The translations under genes were made by a program, and so were the position numbers. Below are positions 1 through 10,010 of a stretch of DNA of 64,000 nucleotides, piece by piece (positions within the stretch are counted from its first letter, which is position 1; the number at the start of each line of letters is the position of its first letter). Below the pieces are notes generated by a model. The model was not told the DNA's origin and searched no databases. It saw nothing but the letters and a program-made list of their open reading frames with translations. The stretch is from assembly GCA_001972305.1 (NCBI GenBank), contig BDDD01001821.1:70715-134714 (forward strand), in the 5' to 3' direction. Origin of the DNA: Cephalotus follicularis (lineage: Eukaryota > Streptophyta > Magnoliopsida > Oxalidales > Cephalotaceae).

Positions 1-802
1 TTCATACAGTGGTTGGGTGTCACCGGTCGCTAACTCCTAGCACCAACGGTGCACCACTTAACTATCACCTTCACTCCGAAGATGATAGGTCGGCAATATT
101 TACTACCGGCGTTGGCGGGTAGTTTAATAGTAAGTTTTGCAAGGCAGACATTTGGGGGATCGCTGGTCAACTCCTAGCACCCAGGATCCTACCGTAGTCG
201 GTGACCGCAACCATCACTCGACTACCGGCAATAATCATAGACAAACAATTCAAGCATTTCATAATAATATTACATATATCATCAATATGCAATATGACAG
301 TGGCTCCTTTAGAAACATATAACATTTCAGTGATCATACATATCATATGAGGAAAATGATATCAGTACAGTAATGGTTTCCAGATGAGGAAACAAAACAG
401 TAGGTACCTCTCATGTAGGAAGAAAATCAGTAGTTCCTTTTAAACAATAAGTGTTCATTTGAAAATGATAGATAATATCATGTATTGTGCATATAGCACA
501 TAGTTGATTCAATCATTAGAATATGAAACAGTAGGTTTATAACAGTCATTGGTATATACTCATCATCAGCAGAACAATATTACAAATCAGTAGTTCTTGT
601 AAATAATAGTTTTCATTTGAAAATGGTGTTTAAAACCATGAATTGTGCATAAAGCACATAGTTCGTTCAATCGTTGAAATATCAGTAGTAGCAATGTTAA
701 ATAACATCAAACAGTATATACTATATGGTGGTAGCATATATAATTCAATAACAATACAAATCAGTAGCAATTCAATCAATGTTATGCAGAATCTACCCAG
801 AA

Positions 803-914
803 CAGTCGACTGCCCTCAAGAATAGTCGACTGCTTTGGTTGAGTAGTTGACTGCTTTACCTTGGCAGTCGACTGGATGGTTGAGTATTCCACTGTCATTA
901 TGAACAGTCGACTG
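803..914. repeat. Palindrome array F1 (CAGTCGACTG units)
   Basis: Perfect or near-perfect copies of the 10-bp palindrome CAGTCGACTG start at 803, 823, 844, 865 and 905, with a degenerate copy near 885. Spacing is therefore 20-21 bp, about two turns of B-DNA. The spacers between copies are unrelated to each other, so this is not a simple tandem duplication. The copy at 844 has TTGA in place of TCGA. Confidence 0.85.
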
Positions 915-1971
915 CTTCTGCCCAGAAAGTGCAGGCAGTAGCAGTTTGTATGCAACTACATGTCCAATTCAATACAATCAAGGCATGTAACAATGCAGAA
1001 AATGAAAATACATAATATGCATACTATATCTTCCATAACATATCATTACCCCAACCTCAAATGCTATCCCAAGATCAATTGGATTTGATCTTTCTCTTTA
1101 AAGCTTCCAAGCCTTTTCCCAACAATCCTTTGAATCCAGCAAGTTCAATCTATGTATGCATGTTTATGGACACATGCATAAGTACAAGTAGGTCTCAGTA
1201 AACACTTATAACAATCACAATTACAACAGTGGCTAATTACTAGCTCATTCAGTCTTGAACATCACTCTTACCATTCTACCACTTCCTCTTTGAACTCTAT
1301 GTCAAATATCATTAATTTTTGGGTTCATTGATCTTAACTTGATTTGACAGAAGATACATGTATACATTAATGGAATCAGTAGCTTATTTCATGGCAACTA
1401 ACGACAACTACAATCCAATTTAAAGATCATAGCTTCACTTTACTGGAACCATTACTACATTCCATTTCAATTCAATTCTAGAAGTTTGTTAACTTAACCA
1501 TGTTAACAGAAGATCAAACATCCATCTAGTTGCCTTATCAACACATAGCAGAGGGTTCGGATTTGGAACTTACCAAGAGAAGTCCCAGCTTCCAAGCTCC
1601 TCCTTTGAGCTCTAAACCATCCACATGCAAGCTCCTTCAATTCTCCAGCAATTCTCCTCAATTCAGTGTTTTCTAACACTCACATTCAGCCTCTGGACAG
1701 CTGAATATAAGGCTTTGAGACTTGAAATCGCCAGGCTCAATTACTCAGCCTCTCTCATCACATGCACCTCTCTTTCTCTCTTCCCTCTATCTCTTTCTCA
1801 CCTTTCTTTCTTTTTGTGTCTGCAGGTACAGGTCTGAAATCTTGCAGAGCAGATGCAAGGGCTTTCCTTGCATGTCATGGCAGCTGGTGCATGCCCACGA
1901 CACCTGTCCCCTTGCATGCCATGCTCCTGTTCTGTTTCACACATGCACAGACACCTGTTCTGCTGCAATTC

Positions 1972-2078
1972 CAGTCGACTATCCACAACACGCATCAGGC
2001 AGTCGACTGCTCCCCTATGACAGTCGGCTGCCCCTTCACAAACCAGGCAGTCGACTTCCTCCCTGTGGCAGTCGACTG
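1972..2078. repeat. Palindrome array F2 (CAGTCGACTG units)
   Basis: Copies of the CAGTCGACTG palindrome start at 1972, 2000, 2021, 2048 and 2069. They fall into pairs 21 bp apart (2000/2021 and 2048/2069) with a pair-to-pair period of 48 bp. The array lies about 170 bp inside the presumed 5' end of LTR F, the same place as the second array of LTR G. Confidence 0.85.
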
Positions 2079-2250
2079 TCAATGGTCGTTTTGGGGTTTC
2101 ATAAGTCCGATACATCACCAATTGTACATCCATTCGTTTCAAGCATTTACCAATCACAAATTATAATAATTGGACACATAATTCAATTAAAATGTATATT
2201 TATTTTAATCATGGAATCAATATGCATTAATTGAATTAGCGGTTATTACA

Positions 2251-2366
2251 CAAACTTAGCATACCCACTGACCAATGCCATCAGCAATTCGGTACTTGAG
2301 AGAGTCATATATGTACGATATTCTTAGGCTGTAAGGTCTTCATGGATTCAGGGCCAAGTGGGAGAT
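2251..2366 (+). mobile_element. Copia E: end of pol and polypurine tract
   Basis: Just after LTR F the sequence resembles the very end of a Ty1/copia polyprotein (the region that reads DPLTKA in relatives, here YPLTNAI). It is followed by the usual non-coding tail and the polypurine tract AAGTGGGAGAT at 2356-2366, next to the LTR start. The rest of E lies left of the window or has been lost. It is a broken fossil, and only this tail and the 3' LTR are visible. Confidence 0.7.
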
Positions 2367-3742
2367 TGTTGGAGTTGGGTGTCCCTGCAAGCCATGAAGG
2401 GGCTAATTGGGTGTACATATATAATACATTTCTTAGTTGGAATAATCCATGCATGCCTATGGTTGGCTGCATGTATGTACTTTACACTCTAATCCTACAT
2501 TCTAAGTTCTAGTTATGTTCTATTGTGCATATATATATTCACAATGGCAAACCGGCTGTATGTGATATCCCAAACCGTCAAAAGCGGATCAGTTGATTGC
2601 CATGTCAACTGATTACACATATAGCGCCCTGTCACCGAGGGGCTGGATCTCATGCCTAGAGAGGTAATCAGAATGAGGTCCTTAGTCCCTTCAGACAGAA
2701 GTTCCAAGTCATAAGTTCACTTTCTGGGAAATTGATGAACCGCAAAGACTTTCCGTATTATGCTTGCTCCCTCGTTTGTAGGACGGCTTCTCTTATTGCC
2801 GTTTAGATTGCACTAAAGCTGATGCGGGGTGCGTGCTAGAGAGCATGACACTGAATCGACCTACCATAGGTGACCTATCTGGATGGACATTACCCTTGTC
2901 GATAGGATCCGTATTGTTTTCGGTAGTGTATAGTCTATGGTGACTAGTAGGTCTTAGCCTACGTTGTATCCTTAGACCTGAGCGGCTGGCATGCGTTATG
3001 TAGTGACTGTATGACTTTGATTTTTGCCTTCCCCAGTACTAGCCAGGTCCTGGAAAAAGGGTTGTCTTTGTGTCATGTGGAAGCTGCATTGAGATGTGTG
3101 GGCGCAGTTCTCAATATGGAATCATCACACCCGTAATGATGGATGAATGGCTCTATATGATCGTGACCATTGTTAACTAAAAGACCTGGCCAGGCTTAGG
3201 CGGACTGGATCTAGGGTGACTCCAGGGAGGTCCGTCGAAGTCACAATGTGTTCATAGATTTATGTGGTCGCAGAATATCTTGAGTGGACATTTAATCCAC
3301 ACCCTTGTCCGTGGTTAGAGTCAATAGTGATGAGGGTTACATGACACATATGCCGAAGACAGGCTTAAACCTCTGGCTATCTAGTTATGGACTGATAGAC
3401 GTGGTGATACACGGATCCGGGGGTGATGAGAGCTCACACCGGGGCCATCTTCTGAATAGTCGAGAGGACTATTAGGATGGTCATACTAGAACTCGGGATG
3501 TTCTGAGAAACTTATCAACATACCAGATATCGACCATGCTTTTTGGGTCCTACCTGCTTTGAACAGGTTGACAAGTGTGAGAGATACATGTCATTTAGGG
3601 AAAGGACAACATTGAGAGGATGTTGCTTTGCCAGTGAGTATTTCATATGCTGGATTTAGGTCAATGCATTGCCATGATGAAATCTCCAAGCAAAGGGTTG
3701 AAAATGTATATATAGAAGAGAAATGTCTCATCCTTGCCTTGC

Positions 3743-4090
3743 GCGTCGACACCATAGAGAGTATGCATCGACGCCATGGATTTCAAGGACTTCTGGCATT
3801 GACTCCATGGAGAGAATACGTTGACCCATGAGAAAGCCTCTGGGTGTTAACGCCATGTGTACGCATTGACGTCAAGATAGGAAAAGATTGTGAGTCTCAT
3901 CCGTCCTTACACGTCGACACCATCTCTGGGCGTTAACGCCATGACAGGTGGATCCATTACACCGATGCCATGGAGAGCATGCGTTGACATTATGAAAACT
4001 AGGGACTTTACGCGTTGACGCTATAGGTTAGGCGTTGACGCCTAGACAGGAAGAGTCGACGCCATCGGTAGGCGTTGACGCCTAGAGGGG
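3743..4090. repeat. Palindrome-pair array E (GCGTYRACGCC units)
   Basis: Units of the form GCGTCGAC/GCGTTGACGCC occur as pairs at 3743/3765, 3796/3818, 3844/3863, 3911/3930, 3961/3981, 4012/4032 and 4053/4072. Within-pair spacing is 19-22 bp and pair-to-pair period is mostly 41-53 bp. A further unit sits at about 4235. Many units have TTGA or TTAA in place of the TCGA core. The spacers differ from pair to pair. Confidence 0.85.
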
Positions 4091-4130
4091 AGTATATATA
4101 GATTAAGATAAGCTTCTTTGACACATAACT

Positions 4131-4178
<48 letters not shown>
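4091..4178 (+). promoter_or_regulatory. Probable LTR E promoter: TATA-like box and CT run
   Basis: AGTATATATAG at 4091-4101 is a TATA-like box. About 35 bp downstream begins a 44-bp TC dinucleotide run (4135-4178), typical of plant initiator and 5' UTR pyrimidine tracts. The palindrome array ends just upstream, so the array occupies the enhancer position. Promoter use is inferred from layout only. Confidence 0.5.
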
Positions 4179-4181
<3 letters not shown>

Positions 4182-5037
4182 CTGGTTGTCTTCTCTCTTC
4201 AACCTACAGAACATACGCATCGAGTACATAGGTTAGGCGTTGACGCCCATATTGCCTGGTGCGATTTTTCTGCCATTTTCAACCATCATTTCACCCCTCA
4301 AAGCTCCATATAGGTGGAGATGATTTGTTCCTTGCATCTCATCTTTATCTATGCAGTTTATAGTGTAGGATAAACACTCAAACCTCTATCATCATCTTCC
4401 TTGTGCATGGATCAAGGAGGATCTTGGAGCTTTAATGGAGGATTTGGAATTAAAGTGATGAGGGAGCTCTTGAAGGAAAGAGCCATCACTTGAGGTAACC
4501 AATTTCTTGTCTCCCTCTTTTTGGATTCAGATTGGGGCTAGGGTTCATGATGAATGGGTATGTGGTTTTGTTATGGGCGACAAGCTATGTGTCATAGCGT
4601 GTGTGCTTCAGGTTGTGGCTCAGACATGCCTACCCTGGCCGAACCCCCTGGTTTCGTGGAGGAACCATTGCGATTCCTTAGGGTTAGGGATTGCTCTTGG
4701 TTCGAGTTTGTGGGTCAATTGTTTAGGGATTGTTTGTGTTCCCTTTGTACAATTGTGTGCGACCATTGTGAGAGTTTACGGTAACTCTCACTCCAAACCT
4801 GTTTCTCCCTTATGCTTGGATCGTTGGTGTCGGTTTGGCTACATGCTCTATTAGGATTCCTGGACTTATTAGGACAATTGTGGACAACGGGTAAGGATAC
4901 CATCTCTTGGGGATCAATCATTTGATTGAAAATCAAAATTGATCACCCTATAAACCTAATGCCTATAATTGATGTTTGTAATCGCTTCCGCCACGCATAA
5001 AGCCTTTACTTCCCCCATGGTTTGGGGGTTCCCAACA

Positions 5038-5228
5038 AGGTCCAATCACTATCAATTTAGAGAAGGGATTTTGTGCAAAAGGTCTTTCTTTTTCCCTCTG
5101 TTAAGATGTCTAGCTCCCTCAGAGGCCGACTATGCTCTAAGGGAGGTCCATGAAGGAGTTTGCAGAAATCACACGGGGGCAGAACCTTATCCAATAAATT
5201 GTTGAGGCAAGGCTACTTTTGGCCTACC
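5038..5228 (+). mobile_element. Gypsy D: island of integrase N-terminal region
   Basis: This 191-bp stretch lies between LTR E and copia block A. Its translation resembles the start of Tat-lineage gypsy integrase: a LYKRS-like motif, then LRCL, then EVHEGVC.NHTGA, the histidine half of the HHCC zinc finger. The matching second half (INFMQKCDKCQ) is at 18110-18160, directly after block A. The two parts are pieces of one element split by A. Confidence 0.8.
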
Positions 5229-6997
5229 TGATGGAATCGGACAAAACCGAGTCCGGTGCCAAAATGGACAAAGGGTGTAAAGGGTGTAGAATAAAACTTA
5301 ATAATTGTAATACCCGGTTCGTTCGTAAATATATTTTTACGGAATCGTAAATATTTTACGGATTTTATGTGTTTTCGGACTTTTAATTTTGTTTAATTTT
5401 TAAAGTCCGGTTGCCCAAAGATCGGGTTTATGTAAATTGTGCGGTATGATACCGGTCCGATATTTGGGTATGTTTTTCTATGTTGGGTTTTATAAATTAT
5501 TATTTTAATCCAAAATTATTTTATTAAAAACAAATTATTATTCTTTTATTTTAATATTCCTTATTTTTCCTTTTCATTATTAATTCATTTTGTTATTATT
5601 TCTTTTTCTTTTCTTTTTCCTATTTTATCATTTGAAATGGTGAAATACTGAGCTTTTATATCCACCTATGGGGGTACCATAGGCATGCTGTGAGCCTGGC
5701 ACGGGGGCATGACACTTTCCGTAACGGTGTGATTTGTTTACGGCGTCTCTCTGTGATATCCGTAGATCGGATTTGTGATAGAGGGGTATGTATCAATCCT
5801 AGTTATATGTTTTGTGATATGTTATGATATGGGAATTGTATGTGTAGTGCCGTACACTGCAATTCTATTTGGCAACGTGGGTGTCGCGAACCCCTTGCTA
5901 TTATGTGTTTCTGATTTGGTGCTCAGTTTATGGAACCTATGTTTTGGAAAAGATATGCTTTACGTTTTGAAAGTTTATTGATCCTATGTTTTGGAAAAAG
6001 GAAACTTTATGGTTTTCAAAGCTATGAACTTTGTTTATCCGTTTTGTCGTGGGCATTTATAAAACAGGTTTAAATTATTTATTGCTAAAGATTTCAGTTT
6101 TAAATGCTCTTTTTGGAAATCTTCCTGCTTTAAAATATTATTTACTGCTTTATATTCTATATCCGTACTGAGGTTTGCTCAGCCGCGTTTTTGTTTCCAT
6201 GCGGCAGGTTATCGGGAGCAAAGGGGCAATGTGTGATGAGAGTGACACCCATCTTATCTGAGGATTGTCTAGTAGTTGATCCTTTATGTTATGTGGTCAT
6301 AGTGGAACCCAATAATTAAATAATGTGTTATTTCAGTTTAAGACCTTTGGATTTTGCATAAATTTCAGTTATGATCAGTTTTTGTATGTTATGGATGTGC
6401 TTTAAACCATCACGTTTTTAATAAAGATGAACATTTTTAACATGATGTGATCTGTTTAGTTTTGGTATTATGGACTGTGGCGACTCCCACAGATCGGGGG
6501 TGTTACAATAATACAATCATGGCAGCGGAATAACATCCTAAATAACAAAACTAGTCCATAATGACACGTCCATAGATCACATGGATCACCACAACATCAA
6601 CAGAATTGAATTGGTGCCACCATTGTAAACAATGGTGACACACAAGCATGGCATAAGGAAGAAGGACCAAGAATTATACCAGTGGGTGAAGGCTCCTTCT
6701 TTCTTTACCGCTACAAGCTTGAGTAGATTCCCTTTGATGTTCTCCAAGCCTCGGGAACAACAAACAATCCAACCAGCAAAGCTAAAGAGCATGAACTCTC
6801 TCTCTTTCTCACTTGGCATAGAAAAGGTAAATTGATATTGACCAATGAAGTCAATGATCAATCCACCCTAGATAAGCCTTTGGTTGGTGTATATCAGATG
6901 AAGGAACACTCACAAACTGCAGAGAAATCTGAGTTCTCTATTTCCCAGCAAAAACTCAAACTTTTTCCTCCTATTTACTTTCTGCAGAAAATGCCTA
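5229..6997 (-). repeat. Copia A: left LTR (partial), holding solo LTR M
   Basis: 5229-5305 and 6508-6997 match the minus-strand LTR at 15939-18097. The two parts are separated by the solo LTR M. It is the 3' LTR side of the original minus-strand insertion and is only partly represented. Confidence 0.75.
5306..6507 (+). mobile_element. Solo LTR M (gypsy-type, 1,202 bp) with ATAAT duplication
   Basis: It starts TGTAATACCCGG and ends GGGGTGTTACA, typical TG...CA ends of plant Ty3/gypsy LTRs. ATAAT is present on both sides (5301-5305 and 6508-6512). The uninterrupted site in the sister LTR at about 16010 reads ATCAT between the same flanks, which proves insertion. No primer-binding site, polypurine tract or coding remnant adjoins it, so it is a solo LTR left by LTR-LTR recombination. 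The first third is AT-rich; no palindrome array is seen. It is younger than the A copy it sits in. Confidence 0.9.
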
Positions 6998-7016
6998 TAA
7001 GCTTAGACAGAGTCAC

Positions 7017-7290
7017 CTCAACATAGCTATCAGCTTAGACAGAGTCACCTCTATCTTGTTCATGTGAAAATTCACCAAGAACTATAAGAACGACTTAGGA
7101 AGGGACGTCAGAATCAGATCCACATATAGATCATGGTCCATGATAAACCCTAATTGAGCCAGCTGCTTAATCATGTCTATCATCTTCAATCCATGCTCAT
7201 GGACTGAAGCTCCCTCTAACATCTGAGCCTTAAAGAGTTTGCGAGATAGATTGAACCTTTGAGTCCTAGACTCAGCTCCATACATCTCCT
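7017..7290 (-). pseudogene. Copia A: inverted gag fragment
   Basis: The minus strand here matches the gag part of the plus copy at about 10345-10600 (shared residues include RTQR.NLSRKLFKAQMLEGAS and DHDL..DLILTSLP). It joins the plus-strand LTR piece that begins at about 7291. It is a rearranged scrap of the original minus-strand A element. Confidence 0.75.
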
Positions 7291-8227
7291 TGATCTTACT
7301 TAACCAATATTTGAAGGGTACATGAGATCACTAAAAGAGTTAGACTCTTTATGCTTCACTGGCCAGAAGGCGTCGATGTCTTTTAGAAAGACGTCGATGC
7401 TTAACTCTTTTTAAATACGTCGATGTCTTTTAGAAAGCGTCGATGTCTTTAGTGACACATTGCATAGGCGTCGATGTCTTTTGGAAGACGTCGACGTCTT
7501 TGAGAAGAACGTGCAACCTGTGCACGAGCTCACTTTGTGGGCACATTTTCTCTCTCATTTCCAGCAACAATCTCCTGTTCTTTATGTTATGGGAACATGG
7601 GGATCATGGCCACAGACTCCCTAGGAGTAAGGGCCATGATCCTAAGTGAGTGGGTGAGAGAATTTGGAGGCTAGTGATAAGGATTTCTGCAGAAAATGAA
7701 AAGGTGAGTTTTGAGAAGTTTTGTTGGGCAAGAGGCTTCGATTTTCTCTCTGCAATGTGTTCCTTTCATTTGTGATACACCAAGCAAGAGCTTGTCTAGG
7801 GTGGATTGATCATTGACTTCATTGGTCAATATCAATTTACCTTTCCTAAGCTAAGTGAGAGAGAGTGAGTTCAAACACTTCATCATTGCTGGTTGGGTTG
7901 TTTGTTGTTCCTAAGACTTGGAGAACATCAAAGGGAATCTACTCAAGCTTGTAGCGGCAAAGAAAGAAGGAGCCTTCACCCGCTAGTATAATACTTGGTC
8001 CTTCTTCCTTTTGCCATGCTTGTGTGTCACCATTGTTTGCAATAGAGACACCAATTCAATTTTGTTGATGTTGTGGTGATCCATGTGGTCTGTGGGCATG
8101 CCATAATGGATTGGTTTTTTTTATTGGGTGTTCTTCCACTGCCATGATTGTATGTTTTGTTTTATTCTACACCCTTTACACCATTGTCAATTTATGGCAT
8201 TGGATTTGGTTTTGTCCGTTTCCATCA
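7291..8227 (+). repeat. Copia A plus copy: 5' LTR (partial)
   Basis: It matches the 3' part of the full LTR (15939-18097, minus) and the LTR at 13305-14485. It ends TTTCCATCA at 8227, one base before the primer-binding site. It holds a palindrome array at 7371-7500. Confidence 0.8.
7371..7500. repeat. Palindrome-pair array in A 5' LTR
   Basis: CGTCGATG/CGTCGACG cores start at 7371/7392, 7418/7439 and 7470/7491. Each pair is 21 bp apart and the pair period is 47-52 bp. Units have the form GACGTCGATGTC. The same array is seen in the 3' LTR (13628-13752) and the inverted LTR (16687-16822). Confidence 0.85.
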
Positions 8228-8228
8228 G

Positions 8229-8240
8229 TGGTATCAGAGC
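8229..8240 (+). other. Primer-binding site of A plus copy
   Basis: TGGTATCAGAGC is the standard Ty1/copia primer-binding site, complementary to the 3' end of initiator methionine tRNA. It begins one base after the 5' LTR. Confidence 0.9.
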
Positions 8241-10010
8241 ATCCCACATCATCCTTAATTGAATATGTATGCCTTAGATGATGTACTGATTAATAGTTTA
8301 ATTAATGTATGTGCTTTGTGATCAAACTAAATTTTCAAAGTGCTTTAATGAAAATTGAATGAAATTGGATTTCATTGTGTTTTCGTGCTGGGAATGTTGT
8401 TTAAATGTGTTTAGAATTATGTTTGGAACATGCATAGTGCATTTTGGAATGCCAGAATGGTATACCAAAGTCTAAACCATTGATTTCTGCATTTTTCGAA
8501 ATGCAGAAACTGCCCAGGGGGCTAAAGACGTCGACGTTCTTGGTAGACGTCGATGTCAGGTTCATATTCCCAGGAAAGACGTCGACGTTCTTGATAGACG
8601 TCGATGTCTTGTTCATATTTTTGTGAAACGCGTCGATGTTCTTGTTGGACGTCGACGCCTTTTTCAACTGTTCTTGAGAAACGCATTGATGCTCTGTTTT
8701 TGGATCGACGCTTTGTTTTTCCAGAAAACACGTCGATGCCCTTTGGAAAGGCGTCGACGTCTTTTATAAAAAAAAAACTATTTTTAATAAAATTGGATTT
8801 TATACATTTTGGCCCTTGGAAAATTAAAAATCATTGCTTGATTTAGTGGGAGTTTGATCAATTAACAATCCTTGAATTAAATTGAGTAATTGGTTATTAT
8901 TTATGGCATGTGTTTTATTTGTGGTTTTATTATATTGGATATAATATAGATCTTATGCACAATGGATGGCCCGAAAAAGGACTTTGACCTAGTTTATGGT
9001 TTTCTATGTGTGAATGGATATTTATTTATATATTATTTTAAAGGTCTGTAATAAGGTGCCTGCGTGCACCATTTATTTTTCCTTACTTTTGTTATTTCTC
9101 CTTGTATTTTTAAAATGTAATTTTTCTTTTCAAAAATGTAATGTTCTTTTGGTAAAAGAAGACCTTGCAAGGAGAGATGGAGGAAAGGAGAAATGAAGTA
9201 CAAGACTTTTGAAGGCCATGTATGCATGGTTGTTGATGTAATAAATAGAATTAAATCTTTACACCTAGGAAGACCTAGTAGTGACTTTGGGCTCAAGTCA
9301 TTACTAATATTGTCCTTGCCAAATCCATTGACATATTTTAGAAATCTGTCCAAGGTGCATAAGATACTCGTCTTGCATGCTAAGCCATAATTAATTGGAA
9401 TTGGCTAATATAACCAATGAATTAATTAATGGCTCGGTAATTAAAACATGAGACCGCAAATTCCCTCACTGCAATAATAAGTCTTAACGTAGGAACCCGT
9501 GGAGTGGTTCCCCGTGGGCTTCCACAATTTTCGTTGAGTAGTGTTCCTGGGTTGTTGGTTTGTCATGCCCTAGTTGAGGCTGAAGACTTGGGGATATTAT
9601 GTCAACGTCGGTGTTGGGCACCGCAAAGGGTGGCTATGTTTTAGCACTTGGACACGCCTACGTGTGGGTGTTAAAACTAGTGCATTCCAATGAAAATTGT
9701 GGGTACTTGACTTATTAAGATTCTGATGGTGTTTCATGCCCTAGCTGAGGCCATATTGAATCTAAGGCCGACTACTATGATTGGATCTTATATTGGATAC
9801 AAATTGGCAAGAAAGCCTACCCATTGGATATATTATAGTTTGTCATGCCCTAGCTGAGGCTATAATATGATTGCGATGGATTCCAATCCCCACTAGGAAG
9901 TTGGACTTCTCGAATTCCATATGGGGGTATGACATACGATTAGAATAGTGGGAGGGACCATAAGCACTAAAGACCAAGTGTTATGGTTGTCATATATTAA
10001 AATGGAATAG
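8241..10010 (+). other. Copia A untranslated leader
   Basis: About 1.8 kb separates the primer-binding site from gag-like sequence, long for copia. No frame in it resembles a known protein. It holds a palindrome-pair array (8525-8763), an AT-rich part (8780-9150), and three copies of a CATGCCCTAGYTGAGGC motif at about 9564, 9735 and 9844. Its first 1.45 kb is repeated in reverse at 14487-15938. Confidence 0.7.
8525..8763. repeat. Palindrome-pair array in A leader, 51-bp period
   Basis: CGTCGACG/CGTCGATG cores start at 8529/8548, 8580/8599 and 8631/8650: within-pair spacing 19 bp, pair period exactly 51 bp. More degenerate units follow at about 8684, 8705, 8732 and 8753. The two units of a pair are complementary to each other, so each pair could also fold in RNA as a hairpin of about 12 bp with a 6-8 nt loop. 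The 51-bp period (17 codons) keeps reading frames open without implying coding. Confidence 0.85.

Larger units (their letters stand above)
1..2250 (-). mobile_element. LTR F: long gypsy-type LTR, left part outside window
   Basis: The right end reads GGTTATTACA, so on the minus strand the repeat opens with TGTAATAACC, the form of many plant Ty3/gypsy LTRs (TGTAAYACCC). No gag or pol similarity is seen anywhere in it. The internal layout matches LTRs G and H: repeats with a TAGCAC core (about 25-190), a first palindrome array (803-914), an AT-rich part, a splice-like stretch near 1570, and a second palindrome array (1972-2078) close to the LTR 5' end. It interrupts the 3' end of copia E, which resumes at 2251. 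Whether it is a solo LTR or one end of a larger element cannot be told. Strand is inferred from the shared layout. Confidence 0.6.
2367..5037 (+). mobile_element. Copia E: 3' LTR, 2.67 kb
   Basis: The LTR begins TGTTGGAGTTGGG directly after the polypurine tract and ends GGTTCCCAACA, giving the matched ends TGTTGG/CCAACA. Beyond 5037 the sequence changes abruptly to integrase-like DNA of gypsy element D, which supports this end. The LTR is unusually long for copia. It holds a palindrome array (3743-4090), a TATA-like box and a CT run (4091-4178). No open frame in it looks coding. The target-site duplication cannot be checked because the left end of E is outside the window. Confidence 0.8.

Noticed and set aside
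1722-2234. 170-codon frame in LTR F
   Set aside because: It spans the palindrome array and low-complexity CT stretches, has overlapping frames on both strands, and no family resemblance.
4008-4229. Minus-strand frame with a long RE dipeptide run
   Set aside because: It is the translation of the TC microsatellite in LTR E, not a gene.
8401-8731. Open frames across the A leader array with a repeating 17-residue pattern (KNVDVF...TSTS)
   Set aside because: The 51-bp repeat is a multiple of three, so a frame stays open by chance of periodicity. The same happens in both strands and in the inverted copy at 15499-15864. No protein family matches.
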